The notes beneath the pieces are model-generated. The model was not told the DNA's origin. It did not search any database and worked only from the letters and a program-made list of their open reading frames with translations. This document shows positions 7,745 to 17,083 of a DNA stretch of 64,000 nt, in pieces; the first letter of the stretch is position 1; every line of letters begins with the position of its first letter. The translations under genes and the position numbers were made by a program. Origin of the DNA: Opitutales bacterium (GTDB lineage: Bacteria; Verrucomicrobiota; Verrucomicrobiia; Opitutales; JABSRG01). The DNA lies in contig JANQKZ010000018.1 in the NCBI GenBank assembly GCA_028280845.1, positions 1-64,000 on the forward strand. Direction: 5' to 3'.

Positions 7745-9784
7745 CTATGCTTCAATGACGATCAGTTCGTGTAAATCGAGCTTTTCGATTTCAATTTCCA
7801 GTCTTCCTTCACGATAGCGCCAGTCGAGCTCATTGTTTCCGTAGGCCGAGTAGACCTGCTTCGGCTCAGTCCGCAGGATAAGAAAAGCAGACACATTGAA
7901 GAGGGGCACCACATCTTCAATAATCTCAATCGGTTGGTTCCCTCGCCAGCCATTGACCTTGTGCCCGCGCAATTGGGGTTGACCATAAAGGAGGTGAAGC
8001 AGGTAGCGGCCTTTTCTATCGTCCCGCATGAGGCTGAGTCGTCCGCTAGAAGGCAACCCGGCTCCCACTCGGCGATGGGGCAATAAACGGTTGAGGGCCC
8101 CGCGAAAGGCATACTTGAGCAAGGGCTGCCCGGTATCCTGGTAGGATTCAAATATAGGGTGGGCGAAATAGAGGATGGCGTCGGTTGCGATTACAGGGTC
8201 AAAATCTGCATCTTGGGTGTCCCGGTAGGGCGCATGTTGATGAGAGCAGAAATGCTCCCACGTCCGATTAAAGTAGGGCGCAAAGCCATCGGCCAGGACT
8301 ACACTGCCTTCCTGAGCCTTCACTTGCACGGCCTGATGGTAAACGACGAATGGCGCCTCAACCAAATCCTGGTCAAACGCCGGCTCGAACTGGACAAAGT
8401 CCGGGACGTATTCCCGAACCCCTGAGCAGGTCGCAGGAAAGTTGAGGCCAAAGTTCTGCTCGTCCCGGCGAAGTAAGGACCGCCCCGAAGCAATTAACTT
8501 GCCCCCGTCAGCGACAAAGCGTGAAAGCTTGTTCTCCAAATTCTGGTCGAGGGTGATGGCATCTGGGAGAACAATCAACTTGTAGTGGGCAAAATCCTCA
8601 TCCACATCAATTACGTCAAACATCTCCTGAAGCTCGAGCAGCATGCGCGCCGCACCCGCATCCATGGAATCGACATCCCTCGTGTGGTGGATGCTTTCCG
8701 CGCTCAGGAGGGCAATTTCAGAAACAGGCCTGGCGTCTTTCAGGTAAGCTTCGATTTTGCTGATACGCTCATAGGCAGGCGCAATGATGTCATACGTGGC
8801 GGTTTCTAACGTTCCTCTTGGATGCAACTGATCTCCAATGGAGCACCGTGCGCCGAAGGCCACCATCTGCGCACATTCATACTCCAGGGCAATAGGGCGT
8901 TTATACCCGCCGAACTCTCCCCACATGGTGTGGAACTTCCCCGTCATTCCAAGGAAGGGCTTATCCATGGTCGCCGCATACTTTGCGCTGATAGGGAAGT
9001 GGTCGTAGCCCCATCCTCCCGTGGGCAACGATTCCAATTCAAAGTGGGTGAAACTTTCAAACCAATGCCGGGAGCCACGGGGAAGGTGGCCACTGTTGTG
9101 AAAGATGCGCAGATCCGGCTTCACGGCATGAAGGGCCTGCTCAAATCGCTTGAAGAAGGATAAAATGATCTCCCAGTCATTGGTTAACCGATCTTCCCGC
9201 TTCGATGGGTCTAAACCGGACTGCCGCATGCGAGTGAGTGATCGAGGACTCACGTCTTCCCATTGCAGGAGAATATCCATGAACAGGCCAGGGGGGGCGT
9301 AGCGTTCTACCACCTCAATCGATTGGGCGATGATACGCTCCACGAGTGCATCGTGAACGAGTGAAAGGGGGTGCCATTGCGGGCTGAATTGGTTCATATC
9401 GGCGTCTCCGCCGGATTCGCCCAGGGCCTGGAAGGGGCCATGCTCCGCCCGCATCACTCGCCACTCTGGATGCTCGTGTGCCGTTAGCTCATCCCATTGC
9501 ACCGTGATATAAACCGGGGTCTGAATCCCTCGTTCGGCGCAGGCTTGAATCATATCCCCCAATAAATCGGGTCGCTCCAGCTCGGGATGGGGTTTACCGA
9601 TTTGGGTGGGGTAGTATGACCAGCCATGGTGGCATTTCGCAAACAGTGTGACGGAATCCACGTTTCCGCGGACCAGGGTGTCGGCGAACTGATTAGCATC
9701 AAAGTCCGCCCCCACACCCTGGATAAACTCGGAAGTATGGAAATCCAAATGGATTTGGCGAAAGGGGAAGTGGGAATTCATCAT
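7745..9784 (-). CDS. GHL6-like glycoside hydrolase with beta-galactosidase trimerisation-type domain
   Basis: A 679-residue cytoplasmic protein with no signal peptide. The N-terminal TIM-barrel-like part (IHLDFHTSEFIQGVGADFD, then FAKCHHGWSYYPT, YITVQWDE and GLFMDILLQWED) matches the hypothetical glycosyl hydrolase 6 group often annotated as alpha-L-fucosidase or beta-galactosidase-like. A Rossmann-like domain follows at about 350-450 (IALLSAES, KLIVLPDAITLD, GGKLIASGRSLL), resembling the GH42-type trimerisation domain. The start could be either Met1 or Met2. It is the last gene of a minus-strand run after a beta-helix protein and a GH130-like enzyme, so it probably hydrolyses a rhamnose- or fucose-containing oligosaccharide. 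Catalytic residues are not established. Confidence 0.78.
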   Translation of the reverse strand: MMNSHFPFRQIHLDFHTSEFIQGVGADFDANQFADTLVRGNVDSVTLFAKCHHGWSYYPTQIGKPHPELERPDLLGDMIQACAERGIQTPVYITVQWDELTAHEHPEWRVMRAEHGPFQALGESGGDADMNQFSPQWHPLSLVHDALVERIIAQSIEVVERYAPPGLFMDILLQWEDVSPRSLTRMRQSGLDPSKREDRLTNDWEIILSFFKRFEQALHAVKPDLRIFHNSGHLPRGSRHWFESFTHFELESLPTGGWGYDHFPISAKYAATMDKPFLGMTGKFHTMWGEFGGYKRPIALEYECAQMVAFGARCSIGDQLHPRGTLETATYDIIAPAYERISKIEAYLKDARPVSEIALLSAESIHHTRDVDSMDAGAARMLLELQEMFDVIDVDEDFAHYKLIVLPDAITLDQNLENKLSRFVADGGKLIASGRSLLRRDEQNFGLNFPATCSGVREYVPDFVQFEPAFDQDLVEAPFVVYHQAVQVKAQEGSVVLADGFAPYFNRTWEHFCSHQHAPYRDTQDADFDPVIATDAILYFAHPIFESYQDTGQPLLKYAFRGALNRLLPHRRVGAGLPSSGRLSLMRDDRKGRYLLHLLYGQPQLRGHKVNGWRGNQPIEIIEDVVPLFNVSAFLILRTEPKQVYSAYGNNELDWRYREGRLEIEIEKLDLHELIVIEA

Positions 9785-9831
9785 GATAAACGTTGAACTC
9801 GATCAGTGGAGCAAGAGCAGGAGAAGGAAGC

Positions 9832-11064
9832 TCAGTAAACGAGATTATCCGCAAAAACAATGTCTTCGAATTCATAGCCGCCTTGAGCCTGCTTGCCCGG
9901 TTTGGCCATGATGACGTTGTCGATGATACGGGTTCCCTTGGTTCGGCCCAGTTCAATCTCATACTGACTATTGCCCCGCTGACTGTTGTGGATGAGGGTA
10001 TTTCCTACAATATCAATGGAGTTGCTTTCGTAGACATTGATGCCCCGGCCGCCGTTTTCAAAACAGATGTTATCCTTCACCAGGATTCGACCCGTATAGG
10101 GCTCCGTCCCGCCATCTTCCAGAATGGCTTGGTCGATGCGGAGGGCGTCGAGGATGATCCCATTGCCGTCGGAGTAGGTTTTCGTTATCCAGAAACGGAC
10201 TTTATTGTCATTTCGATAGCAGCGGTTGCGTTGAATGACAGTCCGGTAGACATCCTGGCGATGATCAAAGTTCGCGCTCTCCCAAACCGAAATACCACTT
10301 TCACCCCATGGAGAGAAATAACTCGTATTAAAGATTTCGTTATCTTCAATCAGGAGGTAGTCGCCTCGAGCCACCGCTATTCCACCCCCTGCAGTGTGAT
10401 AGATTCTACAGCGCCGGACGACGACATGGTGCGGGTAGCCTCCTCGGCCTTCCCCCGGCAAACCCTCTATCCTTATGCCTACCCCAAAATAGCGGTATTC
10501 CCGTTCCTCTGTGTTATCAAATCGCTCCCCATAGGCGATGGCCTCAGCGGGTTCAATTTTGTCGCTTTCTCCATAAAACTCGATGCCTTCCAGGATCAGG
10601 TAACGTACGCCTTGCAGGGAGAGCCCTCGTTGGCTGTTAAATTGAATGATCGGGCGCTCACCTGGGTAGTTGGCAATTCGAATCCAGTTCTCCGGAGTGC
10701 CATGGGCACGAATAAAAGCCAGGGCATCTGGATGGGTGCCTGTATATACACCCCCCCGGAGCAAGAGGGTGTCCCCGGGCTGGAGCCGTTTGGCGGCTTC
10801 CTCGATGCTGGCCATGGGCGCATCTTTGGTTCCAGGGGCGTCCGGTTCTCCGTCAGGGCTGACGAAGATAACCGCTCCGTGGATACCCTGAGGCTGAATG
10901 TCGTGAGTTAACAAGGATTCGCGAACGGCATCACCGCCTTCAAAGCTGATGGAAGGAGTAGACTCCTGGTTCTCAGCGTCCAGGAGGGCTGGACTCAGTC
11001 CCAGGAGCCACGAGGCCAACACCAGGATTCCGGTGGGAAACAGATTTTCGTTTTTCATATTCAT
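9832..11064 (-). CDS. secreted right-handed parallel beta-helix protein
   Basis: A 410-residue protein with an N-terminal signal peptide (hydrophobic run GILVLASWLLGLSPALLDA, about 12-30). Residues 68-95 (VSPDGEPDAPGT, then SIEEAAKRLQPGDTLLLRGG) are the usual entry to pectin-lyase-like parallel beta-helix proteins, followed by many short right-handed coils (VVVRRCRIYHTAGGG, LIEDNEIFNTSY, ILVKDNICFENGGRG, IDIVGNTLIHNSQ). Such folds carry polysaccharide lyase or glycosidase activity, but no family-specific catalytic set can be named here. It lies between the GH130-like and GHL6-like genes and is only 9 bases from the former, so the three are likely co-transcribed. Initiation could also be at the second Met. 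Confidence 0.85.
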   Translation of the reverse strand: MNMKNENLFPTGILVLASWLLGLSPALLDAENQESTPSISFEGGDAVRESLLTHDIQPQGIHGAVIFVSPDGEPDAPGTKDAPMASIEEAAKRLQPGDTLLLRGGVYTGTHPDALAFIRAHGTPENWIRIANYPGERPIIQFNSQRGLSLQGVRYLILEGIEFYGESDKIEPAEAIAYGERFDNTEEREYRYFGVGIRIEGLPGEGRGGYPHHVVVRRCRIYHTAGGGIAVARGDYLLIEDNEIFNTSYFSPWGESGISVWESANFDHRQDVYRTVIQRNRCYRNDNKVRFWITKTYSDGNGIILDALRIDQAILEDGGTEPYTGRILVKDNICFENGGRGINVYESNSIDIVGNTLIHNSQRGNSQYEIELGRTKGTRIIDNVIMAKPGKQAQGGYEFEDIVFADNLVY

Positions 11065-11073
11065 CGGGCTTGC

Positions 11074-12015
11074 TCAGAGGCGGTTATGGCAAAGGTCCAA
11101 CAAGGTTTGAACCTGGATCGTTCCAGCACACATGACCGTATCGGCTCCGCCGTAGTATACTTTGACTTCGCCATCGTCTTCGACCACGGCTCCGGTGATG
11201 AAGCAAACACTGGGGGTTTGTCCATGCAGCTCGTAATCAGCCATGGGGGTGAGGATGGGTTTTTCCGAAACGGCAATGACCCGGGTCGGGTCGTTCAGGT
11301 CGTGCAGGCACACGCCGGATTGGTAGACATAGTGAGATTTGCATTGAGTCCGGACCCCATGAAAGAGGTTGAGCCAACCCTCCGGGGTTTTGATCGGGGC
11401 ACATCCGCCGCCGACTTTGGCCCAGGCCCACCGAACCGCGGTATTTTTCAGGGCACACTCGCTCTGTCCCCAGTGGATCAAATCGGGTGAAAAGGAAATC
11501 CAGATATTCCCCCCATCCCAAGAGGTCATGGGGCGATCGAAGCGGGCGTAGAGGCCATTTATTTTTTCTGGAAACAGGATACCATTTCGGTTTCCGGGGT
11601 CGGAGACAAAGCCCAGCCATTCGAAGTCTTCGAAGTCGGTGGTTTTGAGCAGGCTTAGCCGGCAATCATATTCGCTATGGCAGGCGTGCATGATGTAGTA
11701 CGTCTCGCCGATCTGGGTGATACGGGGATCGTAGTAATTGATCGAGGCATACTTTTGAAAGCGGGGATCCTCCTCAGGCATCTGGATGGGCTTTTCACGG
11801 GGCGTGAAATCGTAGCCATCCTCGCTGTCGGCAATCCAGAAGTAGGGCTTGAGCGCGCTGTCCTCCAGACGGTTGAGCATGAGGTATTTCCCTCGAAAGC
11901 GGATCACTCCCGAATTGAAACAATGAAGGATATGATACTCATCGGGAAAATCTTTTCCGGTTAAAATCGGGTTGCCTTTGTAACGGCGAACAAAGGATGC
12001 GTTGCTGTAATTCAT
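11074..12015 (-). CDS. GH130-like five-bladed propeller glycosidase/phosphorylase
   Basis: A 313-residue protein of the GH130/GH43-like beta-propeller superfamily. The family pattern is visible: NPILTGKDFPDEYHILHCFNS at the N-terminus, a blade with YDPRITQIGETYYIMHA, and then the strongly typical ILFPEKINGLYARFDRP. GGNIWISFSPDLIHW and GGCAPIKTPEGWLNLFHGVR follow. GH130 enzymes mostly phosphorolyse or hydrolyse beta-mannosidic linkages, but diverged members act on other sugars. It is cytoplasmic. It is separated by a 232-base spacer from rhaA upstream on the same strand, suggesting either a second promoter or a long operon devoted to rhamnose-containing oligosaccharides. Confidence 0.85.
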   Translation of the reverse strand: MNYSNASFVRRYKGNPILTGKDFPDEYHILHCFNSGVIRFRGKYLMLNRLEDSALKPYFWIADSEDGYDFTPREKPIQMPEEDPRFQKYASINYYDPRITQIGETYYIMHACHSEYDCRLSLLKTTDFEDFEWLGFVSDPGNRNGILFPEKINGLYARFDRPMTSWDGGNIWISFSPDLIHWGQSECALKNTAVRWAWAKVGGGCAPIKTPEGWLNLFHGVRTQCKSHYVYQSGVCLHDLNDPTRVIAVSEKPILTPMADYELHGQTPSVCFITGAVVEDDGEVKVYYGGADTVMCAGTIQVQTLLDLCHNRL

Positions 12016-12247
12016 GATGAATGCCTATCCGGGAAGGGATGTCGGCGGTGTCGTGTCTAGTTCAGGGAATTGGATTCGGTTCCTGAAAAATTATTTGGAA
12101 ACCTATCCCAAAACCGAGCTTTTTACAGAAGTCTGCTGGACATGCGCAAGCGCCTTCGCAAGCTACAGCGAGACAGGAGCAGAGCCCCTACATAATGAAA
12201 CCTGAACTGATGCGAAACAGGACGACTGGGAAGTAGTTCCACCAGTT

Positions 12248-13504
12248 TTAGGAGCGTGAGCTGAGGATATCTCGCTCGTAGGCTTGAATCGGTTCCAGGA
12301 AGTCTCCATCGGCCGGGACGCCTTTCATCTCACAGTAATGGTTCCAGACGGCGCCGAAGGGGAGTGACTTTATGGATTCCTGTAGGGCGAGCCGAGCGCT
12401 GTAGTCGCCGGCATTTTCCGCCTCCCTTAATCTATCGGTGGGTTCGAGCAAGGCGATCATCAGGGCGCGTTGCATGTTGCGGACGCCGGTCACCCAGGCG
12501 GTGATCCGGTTGATACTGGCATCAAAGAAGTCGAGGCCGACATGGGTGCGATCAAGGAAGCCGTTGACAACCAGTTCCCGGGCGATGGCCAGGAGGTCGT
12601 CATTCAGGACGATGACATGATCGCTATCCCAGCGGACTCCTCGACTGACATGGGTGAGCAGGCGGGGGATGAAGGGCATGACCGCTGAGATCTTGTCCGC
12701 AATAGATTCGGTGGGGTGGTAGTGGCCCGCGTCGAGGCAGAGAACCGTCTGGTTTTTGACTGCATAGGCCAGGTAAAACTCATGGGATCCCACAGTATAG
12801 CTTTCTGCGCCCAGTCCGAACAGCTTGCTTTCAACTGCATCGAGCAGGTGGGCCTCATCGAAAGCCGGTTCCAGGCATTGGTCCAGCGAATCGATAAGGC
12901 GTTCCCGCGGGGCTAGCCGATCGGCCGGGGTATCTTTCATTCCATCTGGAATCCAGATATTATTGACGCAGGGGCTTCCCAGTTGTTCGCCGAAGAAGGC
13001 CGCAATTTCACGGCAGCGGTGGGTGTGGGCAATCCAGAAGTCACGGATTCCCTTGTCCTGGTGGGAGAGGGTAAACCCATCGGCTGCTTTGGGATGGCTG
13101 AAGTAGGTGGGATTGAAGTCGATCCCGATCCCTTCGTTTTTAGCCCAATCCACCCAGGTCTGAAAGTGTTTGGGTTCGATCGCATCCCGCTCCACCGGCG
13201 CACCGGCGTTGTCGAGGTAACTGCCGTGCAGATTAAAGCGGTGTTTGCCGGGGATGAGGCTCAGGGCCCTGGAAGCATCTTGCTGGAGCTCTTCGATGCT
13301 GCGGGCCTTACCCGGATAATTTCCGGTCGCCATGATGCCCCCGCCCGTGATACCATCAGCGTTTTCGAATCCGCCCACGTCATCGCCTTGCCAACAATGG
13401 ACCGAAATGGGGGTGGCTTGGAGTTGAGCCAAGGCGGCTTCTACATCGACGCCATAGGCGGCGTATTCTTCTTTGGCGAGGGAGTAGGAAGTATCCGAAT
13501 TCAT
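12248..13504 (-). CDS. rhaA: L-rhamnose isomerase
   Basis: A 418-residue enzyme, matching the ~419 of E. coli RhaA. It converts L-rhamnose to L-rhamnulose using divalent metal in the cytoplasm. Family-typical stretches are [16 protein letters not shown] near the N-terminus, the [12 protein letters not shown] segment, [12 protein letters not shown] and [13 protein letters not shown]. The start ([18 protein letters not shown]) is the normal N-terminus. It belongs to a minus-strand group with a DeoC/LacD-like aldolase, an NCS1 permease, a DeoR regulator and an FMN lactate dehydrogenase, divergent from the microcompartment operon. It feeds rhamnulose to the rhamnulokinase encoded at 26355-27833. 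Confidence 0.95.
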   Translation of the reverse strand: MNSDTSYSLAKEEYAAYGVDVEAALAQLQATPISVHCWQGDDVGGFENADGITGGGIMATGNYPGKARSIEELQQDASRALSLIPGKHRFNLHGSYLDNAGAPVERDAIEPKHFQTWVDWAKNEGIGIDFNPTYFSHPKAADGFTLSHQDKGIRDFWIAHTHRCREIAAFFGEQLGSPCVNNIWIPDGMKDTPADRLAPRERLIDSLDQCLEPAFDEAHLLDAVESKLFGLGAESYTVGSHEFYLAYAVKNQTVLCLDAGHYHPTESIADKISAVMPFIPRLLTHVSRGVRWDSDHVIVLNDDLLAIARELVVNGFLDRTHVGLDFFDASINRITAWVTGVRNMQRALMIALLEPTDRLREAENAGDYSARLALQESIKSLPFGAVWNHYCEMKGVPADGDFLEPIQAYERDILSSRS

Positions 13505-13628
13505 GGTACGATTTGATTATGAAAGGTGAACTGTTAGCTGTGAAATGTGGGTGTGGTGTATGAAAGTGAAATGTGAATTGGATTTTACTTCAAAGTGGGT
13601 GCTCTATTCACAGCTCACAATCCCGGTG

Positions 13629-14678
13629 TTAGCCGTATGTCAGTGCCTGTTCAGTCGTGCGCAGGTCGCGGTTCAGGGGGCGGTGTGGTTTAATGTTCTG
13701 GTTTTGGAGGACAGCGTGGTAGGCACGCACGGCCTCTTCGGGAGAGACTTCACCGTTCACGATGAGGCGCAGGAATTGAATAAAGGCGAGGGGGTGCTCA
13801 GATAGGTTGATTTTTCGCCCGAAGAGCGCAACCCGGGCTCCATATTTTCGCGCATCGTGAATGAGTTTAAAAGCATCGAGGGTAGTCCCCGCACTACCGC
13901 CCAAAATACCAACCACCAGTTGGGGATCATAGGCGACGAGCTCTTCGAGGGGACCGGGGCCATTGTAGGGAATTTTAAGAAAGACCGGTCGCCCGGCCTG
14001 AGTCACACCAGCCAGGCTGCGGATGATGTGGTCATTGAGGAACCCGGCGATCTTTTTGTCCGGGATTCCTGCATTCACATTGGGGTTAAAGACCTCGAGG
14101 AAATAACGGAATTGCTTTTGCTCCGCCTCGATCCGGAAATCATGGAAGGCCTGTAGTGAGCGGTAGTCCCATTCGATGTCATTGGTAAAGGTGATGGAGT
14201 ATAAACCGAGGTCTGCTCCGATGAAGGGTTTCGAGTGATCCGATTCGAGATGGCCGTATTTAATATGATCCAGAGTGGCAGACCGGAAGGACCGGGACGG
14301 ATGGTGGGTCGGATATTTCCCTCCGCGTACGACCCAGACGTCGGTGGTGTCATTGGCCCGGGCCGCCGGCGTGACAGGCGATCCCTCAAACAGCTGTTCC
14401 TGCATGGCCAGTTGTTCCAAGTTGGAGGCGGAGAGCAGGACAATATCGACAAGGCCCTGCTGAATTACCTCTCGAATTTGAACCCGATAATCTTCAAGGG
14501 TCTGAAAGCACCCTTCGGATTCGTTAAAAGGGTGAGGGCATTTCTCCCCACGAGTTGGCCCGGGGGCCTGGATGCCAAACGCCATATCCGCATCCTTCGC
14601 ATCGGCGATGATGAACTCCTTGCACCCATGCGGGTCGGCATGGATGGCGGCAAGTTTGGTGTCTAATGACTTCGTCAT
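13629..14678 (-). CDS. DeoC/LacD-like class I aldolase family protein
   Basis: A 349-residue TIM-barrel protein resembling class I aldolases of the DeoC/FbaB/LacD superfamily. The candidate Schiff-base lysine lies in the strand VFLKIPYNGPG (about residue 240). The phosphate-binding end of the barrel reads VGILGGSAGTTLDAF followed by GARVALFGRKIN. Other strands are DIVLLSASN and FRYFLEVFNPNV. It is cytoplasmic and lies just upstream of rhaA in the transcript. A class II aldolase already exists in the microcompartment operon, so this one may be a second, unencapsulated aldolase or act on another phosphate sugar. The assignment of substrate is open. Confidence 0.72.
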   Translation of the reverse strand: MTKSLDTKLAAIHADPHGCKEFIIADAKDADMAFGIQAPGPTRGEKCPHPFNESEGCFQTLEDYRVQIREVIQQGLVDIVLLSASNLEQLAMQEQLFEGSPVTPAARANDTTDVWVVRGGKYPTHHPSRSFRSATLDHIKYGHLESDHSKPFIGADLGLYSITFTNDIEWDYRSLQAFHDFRIEAEQKQFRYFLEVFNPNVNAGIPDKKIAGFLNDHIIRSLAGVTQAGRPVFLKIPYNGPGPLEELVAYDPQLVVGILGGSAGTTLDAFKLIHDARKYGARVALFGRKINLSEHPLAFIQFLRLIVNGEVSPEEAVRAYHAVLQNQNIKPHRPLNRDLRTTEQALTYG

Positions 14679-14754
14679 TGGAATTGTAAATTGTGAATTG
14701 TGAATTGGGGACTCATGGTTTCCCCCAGTTCACCCTCATATTTCACGAATCACA

Positions 14755-16275
14755 TCAATGTTTTCCCTCCATCCAGACGGGGACGGCCATGAACCAGACG
14801 AGGGTGGAGGCCAGGAGCAGGATCTTCATGGCGGGGTCGGCAATAACCCCGAGGGAGAAGAGGATAGGGGCGAGGATGGATCCCGCCCAGCCAACTATAC
14901 AGATGGGAAGGGCCAGGTGCTTTCCTTTTTGAAAGAAGGTGCTGAAAACCAGGAAAAGGACACCGCAGGCCAGCCATGCGGGGAAGGCCGTGAAAGCTGT
15001 AAAGACATCCGTTGTAGTCCAGATGTAGGCCGCACCCATGATGGGAAGCAGCCAAGCCCAGAGGACGGCCAAATTGAAGGCGGAACCAGTCTTTTCCGCA
15101 TAATCGGGTGAGAGACCCATCCGCTTGGTCACATAAAAATCGAAGAAGATAATGGCGCCTATCGGGGCTAGAATCGTTCCGTAGATTCCCACAAAATCGA
15201 GGAGCTTCATGGCGAAGGCCGGAAACATCCCTGCGACGGTCGCAAGGAGGCCGGCCATCAGGGTCATGGTGAAGCGTTTGGATTTGGGAAAGATTCCCTG
15301 AAAGGCGAGGCCTGCCCGGTAAATCGTAGGATTGGCTGTGGTCCACCCGGCAATGACCACGCAGACCAGACCGGCGAAACCCAGCGCGTCGTTCACCATC
15401 GGTCCGGGTGCATTGGAGGCTCCCTGCCCGTAGCGTTGCAGGGCGAGGGCAAAGAGCAGTGACGCTGCGACCCAGGCAATGTAGTGACCCAGGAACATGC
15501 CGGCGGCTGAGGCCCAACCATAGGAAGGTTTCTTCGCGAACCGGAGAATAGACAGGTCCGACATACCAATATGCATGGCGGCGTTAGCCAACCAGGAAAA
15601 GAAGATGACTCCCCAGAGTCCGATCTTACGTTGGCCTTCAACGGGGACCCCGGTCCAGATATCGTTGAGCGCGGTGGAATCCAACTTCGGCAGGGTGACC
15701 AGCCCGCATCCGATAAAGATGAGGATCATCCAGGGAGCGGCGAGGTTGGCCAGTTTGGCCACGGAGTCATACCCAAAGGCAGCAACAATGGCGACGACCA
15801 GGCCAATCGCTATCACCACGAGAACCCACGCAATACCCGTTGGGTAAAGATCACTCAGGCCCGGCATCTGCACATTGAAGAAGATGCCTACTGCTGTGGC
15901 AGAGACCGTAATCATGGCCCCGGCGAGGATGCAGAACAATACTCCATTGGCGAGGTTGTAGACCTTGACCAGGCCGGGCCCCGCAATCTTTTCCAGCTGA
16001 AAATATAAGGTCATCCGTTTGGCCGTCGCGATGGGTGCGCAGAGGTAGCGCCAACTCAAGACGGCCAGCAGGTTGCCAACCAAGAGGCCCACGAGCAGGT
16101 CGAAGGCACTGACTCCCCAGGCGACGAAGAGGGGGCCGATCATGAACTCGGTGCCGGCGGTATGTTCACCGGCATACATGCCCCAGAAACTTCCCGGGCC
16201 TTTCAGAGCTTTTTCCGGAACAGGCTCGCGTTCATATTCGCTGGTCGTGGGAGGTGGGGGTGTTTGAGGTTCCAT
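14755..16275 (-). CDS. NCS1-family permease (purine-cytosine permease-like)
   Basis: A 506-residue membrane protein with about twelve hydrophobic helices. The N-terminal loop and first helix (GPGSFWGMYAGEHTAGTEFM) and the repeated helices with small-residue-rich segments fit the NCS1 nucleobase:cation symporter family (CodB/PurP type). It is located between the DeoR regulator and the aldolase of the rhamnose cluster, where a sugar importer would be expected. Family membership alone would suggest cytosine, allantoin or hydantoin-like substrates, while context suggests rhamnose or a breakdown product. Both are inference. Confidence 0.82.
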   Translation of the reverse strand: MEPQTPPPPTTSEYEREPVPEKALKGPGSFWGMYAGEHTAGTEFMIGPLFVAWGVSAFDLLVGLLVGNLLAVLSWRYLCAPIATAKRMTLYFQLEKIAGPGLVKVYNLANGVLFCILAGAMITVSATAVGIFFNVQMPGLSDLYPTGIAWVLVVIAIGLVVAIVAAFGYDSVAKLANLAAPWMILIFIGCGLVTLPKLDSTALNDIWTGVPVEGQRKIGLWGVIFFSWLANAAMHIGMSDLSILRFAKKPSYGWASAAGMFLGHYIAWVAASLLFALALQRYGQGASNAPGPMVNDALGFAGLVCVVIAGWTTANPTIYRAGLAFQGIFPKSKRFTMTLMAGLLATVAGMFPAFAMKLLDFVGIYGTILAPIGAIIFFDFYVTKRMGLSPDYAEKTGSAFNLAVLWAWLLPIMGAAYIWTTTDVFTAFTAFPAWLACGVLFLVFSTFFQKGKHLALPICIVGWAGSILAPILFSLGVIADPAMKILLLASTLVWFMAVPVWMEGKH

Positions 16276-16327
16276 AACAGGGGTAGGGGGCTGAGGTATG
16301 TGAATGCGGGCAGGGGTGAGGGTAAAG

Positions 16328-17083
16328 TTAGGCGAGCACGACGTTGACGTTCTGTTTTTTGATGGTTCTGACCAGGTCTTTGTCCGCCTCCTTGTTCGTC
16401 ACCAGGATGTCTACCTCATCCCAAGGGCAGAGAAAACTGAACGACTGTCGTCCGATTTTAGTGTGGTCCATACAAAAGATAATGGTTTGGGCAGAGCGGA
16501 TCATGGCCTTCTGTTGTTCCACCATGAGAAGGTGAGAATTCATGATTCCGTCTGATGTGGCACCGCCGCCGCCCATGATGGCGATATCCGCGCTGAGTTG
16601 CTCAAATGCCTGTACTGCCAGGGGGCCGACCATCGTCTGCAGGCGGGGGTAAATCACACCCCCGCTGACAACCACTTCGATCTCTGGGTTCGAGGCGTAG
16701 AGGTTCGCCACAGACAGGCAGTTGGTGACGATGTGGGGGGATTTCCCTTCGAGTTCTTTGGCTACGAAAAAGACCGTAGATCCGGAATCGATGAACAGGT
16801 TCTGGTTGCCGGGAATCAATTCGGCGCAGGCAGCGGCGATGCGCTTCTTCGCCTCAGCTTCCACTACCGTCCGCTTATCAAAAACAAACTCTTCTCGCTG
16901 GGGATCGGTTAGTCTGGCCCCGCCATGGGTCCGCTGAATGCGCCCAGTGCCTTCCAGGTTGATCAAATCCCGGCGCACGGTCGACACCGAGGCGTCCACC
17001 CGTTCCGCCATATCCTCAAGGGAGGCAAACTCCACCTCATTGAGGTATGCCTCGATGATCTTCTGTCTTTGTTCTTGTTGCAT
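16328..17083 (-). CDS. DeoR-family transcriptional regulator
   Basis: A 251-residue regulator. The N-terminal helix-turn-helix (QRQKIIEAYLNEVEFASLED, then VDASVSTVRRDLINLEGTGRIQRTHGGA) is the DeoR signature. The C-terminal DeoRC ligand domain follows (IAAACAELI, FIDSGSTVFFVAKEL, VVSGGVIYPRLQTMVGP, then the terminal VDILVTNKEAD). Such regulators respond to sugar phosphates, here plausibly rhamnulose- or fuculose-1-phosphate or DHAP. It starts directly at the stop codon of the FMN lactate dehydrogenase, so the two are co-transcribed, and it is the only dedicated regulator in the catabolic region. It probably controls the divergent promoters at 18311-18510. Confidence 0.93.
   Translation of the reverse strand: MQQEQRQKIIEAYLNEVEFASLEDMAERVDASVSTVRRDLINLEGTGRIQRTHGGARLTDPQREEFVFDKRTVVEAEAKKRIAAACAELIPGNQNLFIDSGSTVFFVAKELEGKSPHIVTNCLSVANLYASNPEIEVVVSGGVIYPRLQTMVGPLAVQAFEQLSADIAIMGGGGATSDGIMNSHLLMVEQQKAMIRSAQTIIFCMDHTKIGRQSFSFLCPWDEVDILVTNKEADKDLVRTIKKQNVNVVLA

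Noticed and set aside
9793-10911. Long plus-strand open frame (372 codons) opposite the beta-helix gene
   Set aside because: It is the antisense shadow of the beta-helix protein; its translation has no domain pattern, whereas the minus strand has a signal peptide and clear repeats.
14750-15517. Minus-strand open frame of 255 codons inside the NCS1 permease
   Set aside because: It is an alternative frame of a membrane-protein gene, rich in Arg, Gly and Pro, with no recognisable motif.
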